Assembly (NCBI GenBank): GCA_025965635.1 | Contig: JAOPWO010000359.1 | Span: 1-6,358 of the forward strand | DNA from: Modestobacter sp. | GTDB taxonomy: Bacteria > Actinomycetota > Actinomycetes > Mycobacteriales > Geodermatophilaceae | Length of the DNA: 6,358 nt | Direction: 5' to 3' | In this document: in pieces, positions 1 to 5,701 of the stretch | Numbering within the stretch: position 1 is the stretch's first letter | How the letters are laid out: each line of letters opens with the position of its first letter | Made by a program: the position numbers and the translations under genes | Notes under the pieces: model-generated | Told to the model about the DNA's origin: nothing | The model's input: the letters and a program-made list of their open reading frames with translations, nothing else | The model's database searches: none

Positions 1-288
1 CAGGTGCTGGTCTGCGGGGACGACGACGTCGACCTGCCCGCCGCGCTCGACGCGCTGGCCGACCGCGGCCTGGTCCAGCTGGTCTGCGAGGGCGGCCCGG
101 CGCTGTTCCGGGCGGCCGTGGGCGCCGGCGTCGTCGACGAGCTGGACCTGTCGATCGCGCCGCTGCTGGTCGGCGGGGCGCCCGGGCTGCTCGGTGCGGT
201 GGGCCTTCCGGACCCGGTGCGGGCGATGCTGACCCAGGTGCTCACCGAGGACGACGTCCTGTTCACCCGCTGGTCGGTGCGCCCGTGA
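1..288 (+). CDS. Pyrimidine reductase family protein (RibD C-terminal/DHFR-like fold), 3' end only
   Basis: This is the last 95 codons of a gene that begins before the window; frame 1 is open from base 1 to TGA at 286-288. The segment CEGGPALFRAAVGAGVVDEL followed by a hydrophobic strand and a P-L-L-V-G-G turn is the hallmark of the RibD C-terminal domain: the EGGP loop contributes to NADPH binding, then a helix leads into VDEL. Family members reduce riboflavin-type pyrimidines or related pterin-like substrates with NADPH in the cytosol. Single-domain actinobacterial copies are usually annotated only as pyrimidine reductase family or dihydrofolate reductase family proteins, so a role in riboflavin synthesis is not shown here. 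Its stop overlaps the GTG of the Nudix gene by 4 bases, implying one transcript and coupled translation. The family call is fairly secure; the substrate is unknown. Confidence 0.8.
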   Translation, partial: QVLVCGDDDVDLPAALDALADRGLVQLVCEGGPALFRAAVGAGVVDELDLSIAPLLVGGAPGLLGAVGLPDPVRAMLTQVLTEDDVLFTRWSVRP

Positions 289-896
289 GCAGCGAGCCGC
301 CGTTCGACCGGGCCGTCGCCGCCGCGCGGATCGCCGGCTTCCCGCGGCGGGCGCTGGACCGGCCCGACCTGCGGCACGCCGCCGTCGCGGTCTGCGTGAC
401 GCAGGTCGACGGGCGCTGGTGCCTGCTGGTCACCCGCCGTGCGCCGGGGCTGCGGGCGCACGCCGGCCAGTGGGCGCTGCCGGGTGGCCGGGTCGACCCC
501 GGGGAGTCCGCCGTCGACGGGGCGCTTCGCGAGCTCCGGGAGGAGGTCGGCCTGGTGCTCGGACCCGAGTCCGTCCTGGGGCTGCTGGACGACTACGGCA
601 CGCGCTCGGGGTACGTGATGACCCCGGTCGTGTGCTGGGCCGGGCCGACCGGGGAGCTGACCGCCGCCGAGGCGGAGGTGGCCGAGATCCACCACGTGCC
701 GCTCGACGAGCTGGACGTGCCGCCCCGGTTCGTCCACATCCCGGAGTCCGACGCACCGGTCATCCAGTTGCCGCTGCTGGGCGGGTTCGTGCACGCGCCG
801 ACCGCGGCGGTCGTCCACCAGTTCTGCCAGGTGGCCTGCCGGGGCCTGCCCACCCGGGTCGCCCACCTCGAGCAGCCCGTGTTCGCCTGGCGCTGA
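285..896 (+). CDS. Nudix hydrolase, CoA-diphosphatase-like
   Basis: The protein has 203 residues and starts at GTG 285, inside the stop of the upstream gene (GTGA overlap), so it is probably translationally coupled to it. The Nudix box is complete: G68, E74, R82-E83-L84, E86-E87, G89, giving the metal-binding helix that hydrolyses nucleoside diphosphates linked to another moiety. Just before it, LLVTRRAPGLRAHAGQWALP (residues 47-66) matches the LRxHxGQxxxPGG signature of CoA pyrophosphatases (NudL, NUDT7/8), which cut CoA into 3',5'-ADP and phosphopantetheine. The usual phenylalanine before PGG is leucine here. The C-terminal third has no motif I recognise. Nudix membership is certain; CoA as substrate is inference, and a general house-cleaning NTP or ADP-sugar hydrolase is the alternative. 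The protein lacks a signal peptide and should be cytosolic. Confidence 0.9.
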   Translation: MSSEPPFDRAVAAARIAGFPRRALDRPDLRHAAVAVCVTQVDGRWCLLVTRRAPGLRAHAGQWALPGGRVDPGESAVDGALRELREEVGLVLGPESVLGLLDDYGTRSGYVMTPVVCWAGPTGELTAAEAEVAEIHHVPLDELDVPPRFVHIPESDAPVIQLPLLGGFVHAPTAAVVHQFCQVACRGLPTRVAHLEQPVFAWR

Positions 897-906
897 GCTC
901 GCGGAC

Positions 907-912
907 TACCGT
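907..912 (+). promoter_or_regulatory. Probable -10 element (TACCGT) of the F420 oxidoreductase gene
   Basis: TACCGT fits the actinobacterial TANNNT -10 consensus and lies in the short gap just after the Nudix stop (894-896). Transcription would begin around 918-920, giving a leader of about 35 bases before the Shine-Dalgarno-linked start. I see no convincing -35, which is common in these genomes. The element suggests that the oxidoreductase can be expressed independently of the two genes upstream. Confidence 0.4.
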
Positions 913-940
913 GCCGGCATCGGTCGCACCGCTCAGCCGA

Positions 941-947
941 GGGGAGG
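941..947 (+). promoter_or_regulatory. Strong Shine-Dalgarno (GGGGAGG) that decides the start of the F420 oxidoreductase
   Basis: GGGGAGG is the clearest ribosome-binding site in the window. It lies 7 bases before an in-frame ATC at 955-957, which is ideal spacing, but 22 bases before the first canonical start, GTG 970, which is too far for normal initiation. No ATG, GTG or TTG occurs in frame between the site and 970. It therefore argues for initiation at ATC, or for a sequence change at an original ATG. Confidence 0.6.
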
Positions 948-954
948 CCCGGCC

Positions 955-2046
955 ATCCCGCCTGCCAAGGTGGTCCTGTCCCTCGACGTGCCCGGCGGCG
1001 CGCTGGCCGGCGTGGCCGCGGCCGCGCGGTCCGTCGAGGACGCCGGTCTCGACGGTGTCTTCGCGGCGGAGCTGACGTCGGACCCGCTGCTGCAGCTCAC
1101 GGTCGCCGCCGGGGTCACCTCCCGGATCGACCTGGGCACCAACCTGCTGGTGGCCTTCGCGCGCTCGCCCATGACACTGGCCGTGCAGGCCCGCGCCGTG
1201 CAGGACTACAGCCGAGGCCGGCTGGTCCTCGGGCTGGGGAGCCAGATCAAGCCGCACATCGAGCGGCGCTACTCCATGCCGTGGAGCTCGCCCGCCGCGC
1301 GGATGGCGGAGTTCGTGTCGGCGATGCGGGCCATCTGGCACGCCTGGGCGACCGGGGAGGCGCTCGCATTCCGCGGTGACTTCTACACCCACACCCTGAT
1401 GACGCCGATGTTCACGCCGCCGACGCTGTTCCCCGACCCGACGGTGCTGGTCGCCGGGGTGGGGCCGAGGATGACCGAGACGGCGGGTGCGGTCGCCGAC
1501 GGGCTGCTCGTCCACCCCTTCACCACCGAGCGCTACCTGCGCGAGGTCAGCGTCCCCGCGCTCGCCCGCGGCGCGGCCACCCGCACCGCCGGTCCCGGCC
1601 TCCCGGAGGTCGTCGACTCCACGTTCGTGGTCACCGGCCGGACCGAGGAGGAGCTGGCTGCCGCCACCCGGCGGGTCCGCGAGCAGCTCGCCTTCTACGG
1701 CTCGACCCCGGCCTACCGCCCGGTGCTCGAGCTGCACGGCTGGGGCGGGCTCGGCGACGAGCTGAACCGGCTGTCCCGCAGCCGGGCGGCCGACCGGTGG
1801 ACGGCGATGGGTGACCTCGTGGACGACGAAGTGCTGGCCACCTTCGCCGTCGTCGCCGAACCGGACGCCGTTGCCGCCCTGCTCGCCGAGCGCGGCGCCG
1901 GTGTCGTGACCCGGTACTCGGTCAACGGCCTCGGCGTGCCCGACCCCGGGCTGCTGCTGCAGATCGCCACCGAGCTCAAGCGCATCGTGGGCGGTGACGC
2001 GGCCTCGGGCTGGGCGGGCGGTGACCCAGCCGGACCCGATGGATGA
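955..2046 (+). CDS. TIGR03617-type LLM-class F420-dependent oxidoreductase
   Basis: This is a luciferase-like TIM-barrel enzyme, expected to use reduced coenzyme F420 for hydride transfer in the cytosol; the substrate is unknown. The start given is ATC 955 (363 residues beginning MPPAKVVLSLD), chosen from the Shine-Dalgarno at 941-947. The first canonical start is GTG 970 (358 residues). Diagnostic stretches, numbered from GTG 970, are an N-terminal LSLDVPGG strand, GTNLLVAFARSPM (56-68), the LVLGLGSQIKPHIERRYSMP stretch (from residue 86), SPAARMAEFVSAMRAIW and LVAGVGPRMTETAG. Together these are typical of the TIGR03617 (MSMEG_2256-like) subfamily. Length is normal for the family. The last 18 residues are glycine/alanine-rich and look unlike a conserved end, just where the decayed HNH gene begins; the TGA overlaps that gene's ATG (ATGA). 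Family call is strong, the start is uncertain. Confidence 0.88.
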   Translation: MPPAKVVLSLDVPGGALAGVAAAARSVEDAGLDGVFAAELTSDPLLQLTVAAGVTSRIDLGTNLLVAFARSPMTLAVQARAVQDYSRGRLVLGLGSQIKPHIERRYSMPWSSPAARMAEFVSAMRAIWHAWATGEALAFRGDFYTHTLMTPMFTPPTLFPDPTVLVAGVGPRMTETAGAVADGLLVHPFTTERYLREVSVPALARGAATRTAGPGLPEVVDSTFVVTGRTEEELAAATRRVREQLAFYGSTPAYRPVLELHGWGGLGDELNRLSRSRAADRWTAMGDLVDDEVLATFAVVAEPDAVAALLAERGAGVVTRYSVNGLGVPDPGLLLQIATELKRIVGGDAASGWAGGDPAGPDG

Positions 2047-2949
2047 TCCAGCGAGCTGACGGGCCGTGGTCGAGCTTCCCCGCCGAGCTGTCCACGGTGC
2101 TCGACCTGGGGCGCGGCACCGCGTCCTTCCGGCTCGGCCGGGCCTGACCTGGCGGGACAAGCTGCCGCCCACCGTCGCGCGCACCGCAGCCGAGGTCACC
2201 GGCCCGGTCGAGGCCGCACTGCTCCCCGAGGCCCACCGGCTCTCGGTGCACCGGCTGCGTGACCGCGCCACCGAGCTGGTGCTGGCACCGGACGCCGCAG
2301 CCGCCGACGAACGCCGCACGGAGGCGGAACGGACCGCCGACGTCCGCCTCTACCCCTCCCCGACCGACGGGAGGGCGACGCTGGCCGCCGACCTCCCCAC
2401 CGAGGAGGCCGTCGAGTGCTTCGACGTGGTCGACCAGCTCGCGAGGATGCTCGAGACCGACGGTGACGACCGCCCGATCGGGGCACTGCGCGCGCACGTG
2501 CTGTCCCTGCTGGTCCGCCGCCCGGCGGACAACTGGCTGCCGCAGGTGTGCGCCGACGTCACGATCACCGCCGACCTGTCCGCCCTGGCCGGGACGTCCA
2601 GCGCACCGGGCGAGGTGGGCGGCTGCCGATCACCGCCGCCCACGTCCGCGAACTGCTCGCCCGGGTCAGCGCGCTCGGCCTCACCGCCCCCGAGCGCGGC
2701 TGCCGCACCCACCCCGGCGCAGCATGCGGCTGCCCGATCACCGGGCCGCCACCGCCAACTGAGCACTACGGGCCGACGGACCGGCAGCGGGCCTTCGTCA
2801 CCACCCGCGACCGGCGGTGCCGGTTCCCCAGCTGCGGACAACGCGTCGGCTGGACCGATCTCGACCACGTCACCGCCCATCCACGGCGCCCGTGCCCGAA
2901 CCGCCCATGCCCGCGGCCGGCCCGGTCGTCGGCCGCTCGGACTGCTTGA
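2043..2949 (+). pseudogene. Decayed DUF222/HNH endonuclease (13E12-repeat-type) gene
   Basis: Three pieces of one DUF222-HNH protein are visible in three frames. Piece 1 (ATG 2043 to TGA 2145-2147) gives GPWSSFPAELSTVLDLGRG, a typical N-terminus of these proteins. Piece 2 (about 2141-2623, another frame) carries the second half of DUF222: LLPEAHRLSVHRLRDRA, ADVRLYPSPTDG, TLAADLP and DGDDRPIGALRAHVL. Piece 3 (2626-2949, third frame) carries PITAAHVRELLARVSALGL, then CRFPSCGQRVGWTDLDHV, the cysteine pair and Asp-His start of the HNH motif. Roughly the first half of DUF222 is missing between pieces 1 and 2. One base appears lost near 2624. About 30 residues are missing between LTAP and RGC near 2695. 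After about 2880 the rest of the motif (the NLCCLCRRHH region) is absent, so no active nuclease is possible. Intact relatives exist in many copies in actinobacterial genomes; this one is a relic between the oxidoreductase and ligC. Confidence 0.85.
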
Positions 2950-2951
2950 CT
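2943..2951 (+). promoter_or_regulatory. Possible extended -10 (TGC-TTGACT) for a leaderless ligC transcript
   Basis: TTGACT at 2946-2951 is preceded by TGC (extended -10 TGn) and followed by 6 bases and then the ATG. That is the spacing expected if transcription starts at the A of the ATG. No Shine-Dalgarno precedes this ATG, which supports leaderless initiation. TTGACT also resembles a -35 hexamer, but it would be too close to the gene to serve as one. The match to TANNNT lacks the second-position A, so this is tentative. Confidence 0.33.
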
Positions 2952-2957
2952 GACGCC

Positions 2958-4043
2958 ATGGACCTGCCCGTTCTCCCGCCGGTCAAGCCGATGCTGGCCA
3001 AGCCCGCGGCGGAGCTGCCCACCGGCGCCGGCCTGTACTACGAGCCGAAGTGGGACGGTTTCCGCTGCATCGTGTTCCGTGACGGGGACGAGGTGGAGCT
3101 GGGCAGCCGCAACGAGCGCCCGCTGACCCGGTACTTCCCCGAGGTCGTCGAGGCGGTCAAGGCGCAGCTGCCCCAGCGGTGCGTGGTGGACGGCGAGATC
3201 GTCGTCCCGCGCGGTGACCGGCTGGACTTCGAGTCGCTGCTGCAGCGGATCCACCCCGCGGCGTCGCGGGTGGACCGGCTGGCCGCGGAGACGCCGGCGT
3301 CCTTCGTCGCCTTCGACCTGCTCGCCCTCGGCGACGAGTCGCTGCTGGAGACCCCCTTCGCCGAGCGGCAGGCCCGGCTGCGCGGAGCACTGGCCGGAGC
3401 TCAGGCGCCGGTGTACGTCACGACGGTCACCCAGGACGTCGCGACCGCGCGGCGGTGGTTCGCCGAGTTCGAGGGCGCGGGTCTGGACGGCGTCATCGCC
3501 AAGAGCGCCGACCTGCCCTACGCCCCCGACCAGCGGCTGATGACCAAGGTCAAGCACGTGCGCACCGCCGACTGCGTCGTGGCCGGGTTCCGCTGGCACA
3601 AGAGCGGCCCGGTGGTGGGCTCGTTGCTGCTCGGGCTGTACGACGACGCCGGCACGCTGCAGCACATCGGGGTGGCGGCGTCCTTCACCATGGCCCGACG
3701 CGCCGAGCTGGTCGAGGAGCTCGCCCCCTACCGGGCGGACGCGCTCGGCGGCCACCCCTGGCAGGACTGGGCCGACGCGCAGGTCGAGGCCGGCGCGGAG
3801 GGTGCAGCCGAACACCGGATGCCGGGGGCCACCAGCCGCTGGAACGCCGGCAAGGACCTCTCCTGGGTGCCGCTGCGGCCCGAACTGGTGGTGGAGATCA
3901 AGTACGACCAGCTGGAGGGCAGCCGGCTGCGGCACACCGGACACTTCCTGCGCTGGCGGCCGGACCGCGACGCGGCCTCGTGCACCTACCACCAGCTCGA
4001 CGTCCCGGTGCGCTACGACCTCGCCGAGGTCCTCGGCGGCTGA
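2958..4043 (+). CDS. ligC: ATP-dependent DNA ligase, LigC type
   Basis: The enzyme has 361 residues and seals nicks through a ligase-adenylate intermediate. The adenylation domain has motif I EPKWDGFR (29-36) with nucleophile K31. Motif Ia is SRNERPLTRYFPE; a VVDGEIV strand and FVAFDLLAL (motif III) follow; LDGVIAKS is motif IV and MTKVKHVRTADCVVAGF is motif V. The C-terminal OB-fold region contains RPELVVEIKYDQLEGSRLRH. There is no polymerase or phosphoesterase domain, and the length matches mycobacterial LigC (about 360). ATG 2958 was chosen because the protein then opens directly with VLPPVKPMLAKP; a longer reading from 2817 only translates the HNH relic out of frame. No Shine-Dalgarno is visible. 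In mycobacteria LigC works with Prim-PolC in base excision repair gap filling and can back up end joining; a Prim-PolC-like gene lies downstream, one gene away. Confidence 0.93.
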   Translation: MDLPVLPPVKPMLAKPAAELPTGAGLYYEPKWDGFRCIVFRDGDEVELGSRNERPLTRYFPEVVEAVKAQLPQRCVVDGEIVVPRGDRLDFESLLQRIHPAASRVDRLAAETPASFVAFDLLALGDESLLETPFAERQARLRGALAGAQAPVYVTTVTQDVATARRWFAEFEGAGLDGVIAKSADLPYAPDQRLMTKVKHVRTADCVVAGFRWHKSGPVVGSLLLGLYDDAGTLQHIGVAASFTMARRAELVEELAPYRADALGGHPWQDWADAQVEAGAEGAAEHRMPGATSRWNAGKDLSWVPLRPELVVEIKYDQLEGSRLRHTGHFLRWRPDRDAASCTYHQLDVPVRYDLAEVLGG

Positions 4044-4070
4044 GCCGGTGCCGACCGTCCCGCCGACCGT

Positions 4071-4076
4071 TACCCT
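4071..4076 (+). promoter_or_regulatory. Probable -10 element (TACCCT) for a leaderless lipoprotein-peptidase transcript
   Basis: TACCCT matches TANNNT and ends 8 bases before GTG 4085, so transcripts should start at or within a few bases of the start codon. No usable Shine-Dalgarno precedes the GTG; the GGTGA at 4078-4082 is too close. The gap after ligC is only 41 bases and contains two copies of CCGACCGT (4051-4058 and 4063-4070), 12 bases apart, which could be a regulator half-site pair or chance in such GC-rich DNA. Confidence 0.5.
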
Positions 4077-4084
4077 CGGTGATC

Positions 4085-5647
4085 GTGACCGTCACCCGCC
4101 GCCTGCTGGCCGCCGCCGCACTCGTCCCGGCCACCGTGCTCGCCCTGGTGAGCTGCACGTCCTCCGACGGGGACGACGCTGCGCCCCCGAGCTCGAGCGC
4201 CGCCCCGACGACGGCAACGGCCGACGAGATCGACTGGACCGACTGCGACGCCCAGATCTCGACCATCATCGCCGGCCGGCCGGGCGCCGACCGCGACCTG
4301 GCGTTCTCCTGCGGGACGACGACGGTACCGGTGGACCACGCCGACCCCGGCGGCCCGACGCTGCAGCTGTTCCTGGTCCGGGCGGTCCTCGCGGGGCAGA
4401 CCGACCGGCGCGGTTCGCTGCTGGTGAACCCCGGCGGGCCCGGGATGTCGGCCACCGATGCGGCAGTGCAGTCGGCGCTCACCCTGCCGGTCGACCTGCT
4501 GAACCGGTTCGACGTGGTGGGTCTCGACCCGCGAGGTGTCGGGCTGTCCACGCCGGTGGAGTGCATCAGCGACCAGCAGAAGGACACGATCACCGCGGCC
4601 GAGCCCCGGCCGACCACCGCGGAGCAGTTCGACGCCGCCGTGGCGCTGGCCGACCAGGTCGCCGCCGGCTGCGCCGAGCAGTACGACACCACGCTCGGCG
4701 CCTTCAACACCGTGGCCACGGCCCGGGACATGGACCTGGTCCGTCAGGCCCTCGGTGACGAGCAGCTGACCTACCTCGGCTACTCCTACGGCACCACGCT
4801 GGGCTCGACCTACGCCGAGCTGTTCCCCGACCGGGTGCGGGCTCTCGTGCTCGACGGCGCGGTGGACCCCGACGCCGACCCGCGCGCCGACGCCGAGGCG
4901 CAGGCCAAGGGGCTCGAGGACGCCTTCACCGCCTTCGCCGCCAACTGCACCGGGCTGGTCGGTGGCTGCCCCCTCGGCGGCGACCCCCGGCTGTTCCTGA
5001 ACGACGTGCTCGCCCAGGCGGCAGCCGCGCCGATCCCGAGCACCCGGCCCGGCGAGACCCGGCAGGCGACCCCCGGCCTGGTGCTCAGCGGCGTGCGCTC
5101 GGCGTTGTACCAGCCCAGCCGCTGGCCGCAGCTGGCGCAGTCGCTGGCCAGTGCCCGGAACGGCGACTCGGCCGGCATCCTCACCCTGGCCGACACCTAC
5201 AGCGGCCGGAACGCCGACGGCACGTACAGCAACGTCATCGACGCCGACCTGACGATCACCTGCGCCGACACCGACACCGACGCCGAGGTCACCGACGCCG
5301 AGGTCCGCGCCCTGGCGGCCGACTGGAACGCCGCGTACCCGCTGTTCGGCGCTGAGGCCGCGACCAGCCTCTACACCTGCTCGGTCTGGGACGCCCCTCG
5401 CACGCCGCTGCCCGAGCGCGACGCCGAGGGCAGCGCGCCGATCCTCGTCGTCGGCACCCGGGGCGACCCGGTCACCCCGCTGCAGGGTGCCATCGACCTG
5501 GCCGAGGACCTGACGAGCGGAGTGCTCCTCACCTGGGACGGGAGCGAGCACACTGCCTACCCCAAGACCGATTGCGTGACCGGGGCGGTCAACGCGTACC
5601 TGATCGACCTGGTCGTCCCTGCCGAGGGGACCACCTGCCCGGCGTGA
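4085..5647 (+). CDS. Exported lipoprotein alpha/beta-hydrolase, tripeptidyl aminopeptidase (TAP/SlpD/E) type
   Basis: The protein has 520 residues. It starts at GTG 4085, giving MTVTRR, a hydrophobic stretch and lipobox LVSC with C24 as the predicted lipidated cysteine. A Ser/Thr/Ala-rich linker (25-47) follows, so it is probably anchored outside the membrane. The hydrolase core has the oxyanion segment VNPGGPG (114-120), FDVVGLDPRGVG (142-153) and the nucleophile elbow GYSYG with S234. The acid is probably D461 in VVGTRGDPVTP and the histidine H489 in GSEHTAY. The end (DCVTGAVNAYLIDLVVP, then TTC) is the typical TAP-like C-terminal domain. Ten cysteines follow C24, several probably disulfide-bonded as in exported relatives. 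Relatives release N-terminal tripeptides or hydrolyse peptides outside the cell; this substrate is unknown. A 5-residue tandem duplication lies at 398-407. It has no functional link to the two DNA-repair genes that flank it. Confidence 0.92.
   Translation: MTVTRRLLAAAALVPATVLALVSCTSSDGDDAAPPSSSAAPTTATADEIDWTDCDAQISTIIAGRPGADRDLAFSCGTTTVPVDHADPGGPTLQLFLVRAVLAGQTDRRGSLLVNPGGPGMSATDAAVQSALTLPVDLLNRFDVVGLDPRGVGLSTPVECISDQQKDTITAAEPRPTTAEQFDAAVALADQVAAGCAEQYDTTLGAFNTVATARDMDLVRQALGDEQLTYLGYSYGTTLGSTYAELFPDRVRALVLDGAVDPDADPRADAEAQAKGLEDAFTAFAANCTGLVGGCPLGGDPRLFLNDVLAQAAAAPIPSTRPGETRQATPGLVLSGVRSALYQPSRWPQLAQSLASARNGDSAGILTLADTYSGRNADGTYSNVIDADLTITCADTDTDAEVTDAEVRALAADWNAAYPLFGAEAATSLYTCSVWDAPRTPLPERDAEGSAPILVVGTRGDPVTPLQGAIDLAEDLTSGVLLTWDGSEHTAYPKTDCVTGAVNAYLIDLVVPAEGTTCPA
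5276..5305 (+). repeat. Perfect 15-bp tandem duplication inside the peptidase gene
   Basis: ACCGACGCCGAGGTC occurs twice head to tail (5276-5290 and 5291-5305), preceded by a further ACCGAC at 5270-5275. The unit is codon-aligned and encodes TDAEV twice (residues 398-407), so the gene stays in frame. It looks like replication slippage in an acidic, probably surface-exposed loop following the ITCAD segment. Confidence 0.85.
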
Positions 5648-5664
5648 GGACGCGCTGACGCCCG

Positions 5665-5695
5665 CTGACCGCTCGCGGTCCGCCTGACCGATCGG
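5665..5695 (+). promoter_or_regulatory. Palindrome-rich gap between the peptidase and polymerase genes
   Basis: The 54-base gap (5648-5701) holds an inverted repeat GACCGC-TC-GCGGTC (5667-5680) and a perfect 8-bp palindrome CCGATCGG (5688-5695). Each is led by the direct repeat CTGACCG (5665-5671 and 5684-5690). There is no T-run, so an intrinsic terminator is unlikely. An operator or a weak transcript hairpin is possible, and chance is possible at this base composition. No clear -10 was found for the polymerase gene, and only a weak GGAA (5694-5697) lies before its ATG. Confidence 0.3.
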
Positions 5696-5701
5696 AACTG
5701 C

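Noticed and set aside
921..931. Small hairpin CGGT-CGC-ACCG in the leader of the oxidoreductase
   Set aside because: A 4-bp stem is expected by chance at this GC content, and no riboswitch-like architecture surrounds it.
760..2319. 519-codon antisense open frame over the Nudix and oxidoreductase genes
   Set aside because: The translation is biased and low-complexity with no motifs, and it spans several real + strand genes and the gap between them.
2066..2953. A single intact 295-codon gene
   Set aside because: Only about 2141-2623 matches DUF222. The flanks are out-of-frame translation of other parts of the same broken gene.
2817..2957. 47-residue N-terminal extension of the ligase
   Set aside because: It reads the HNH relic out of frame, is not like any ligase N-terminus, and the conserved LPPVKPMLAKP start follows ATG 2958.
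2766..3992. 408-codon antisense open frame opposite ligC
   Set aside because: It is a mirror of the ligase codon pattern without any recognisable protein motif.
3455..4084. N-terminal extension of the peptidase reading frame back into ligC
   Set aside because: It translates ligC out of frame into arginine-rich sequence. The signal peptide and lipobox begin properly at GTG 4085.
5667..5680. Intrinsic terminator after the peptidase gene
   Set aside because: The inverted repeat is only 6 bp and no T-run follows, so it was kept only as a possible regulatory palindrome.
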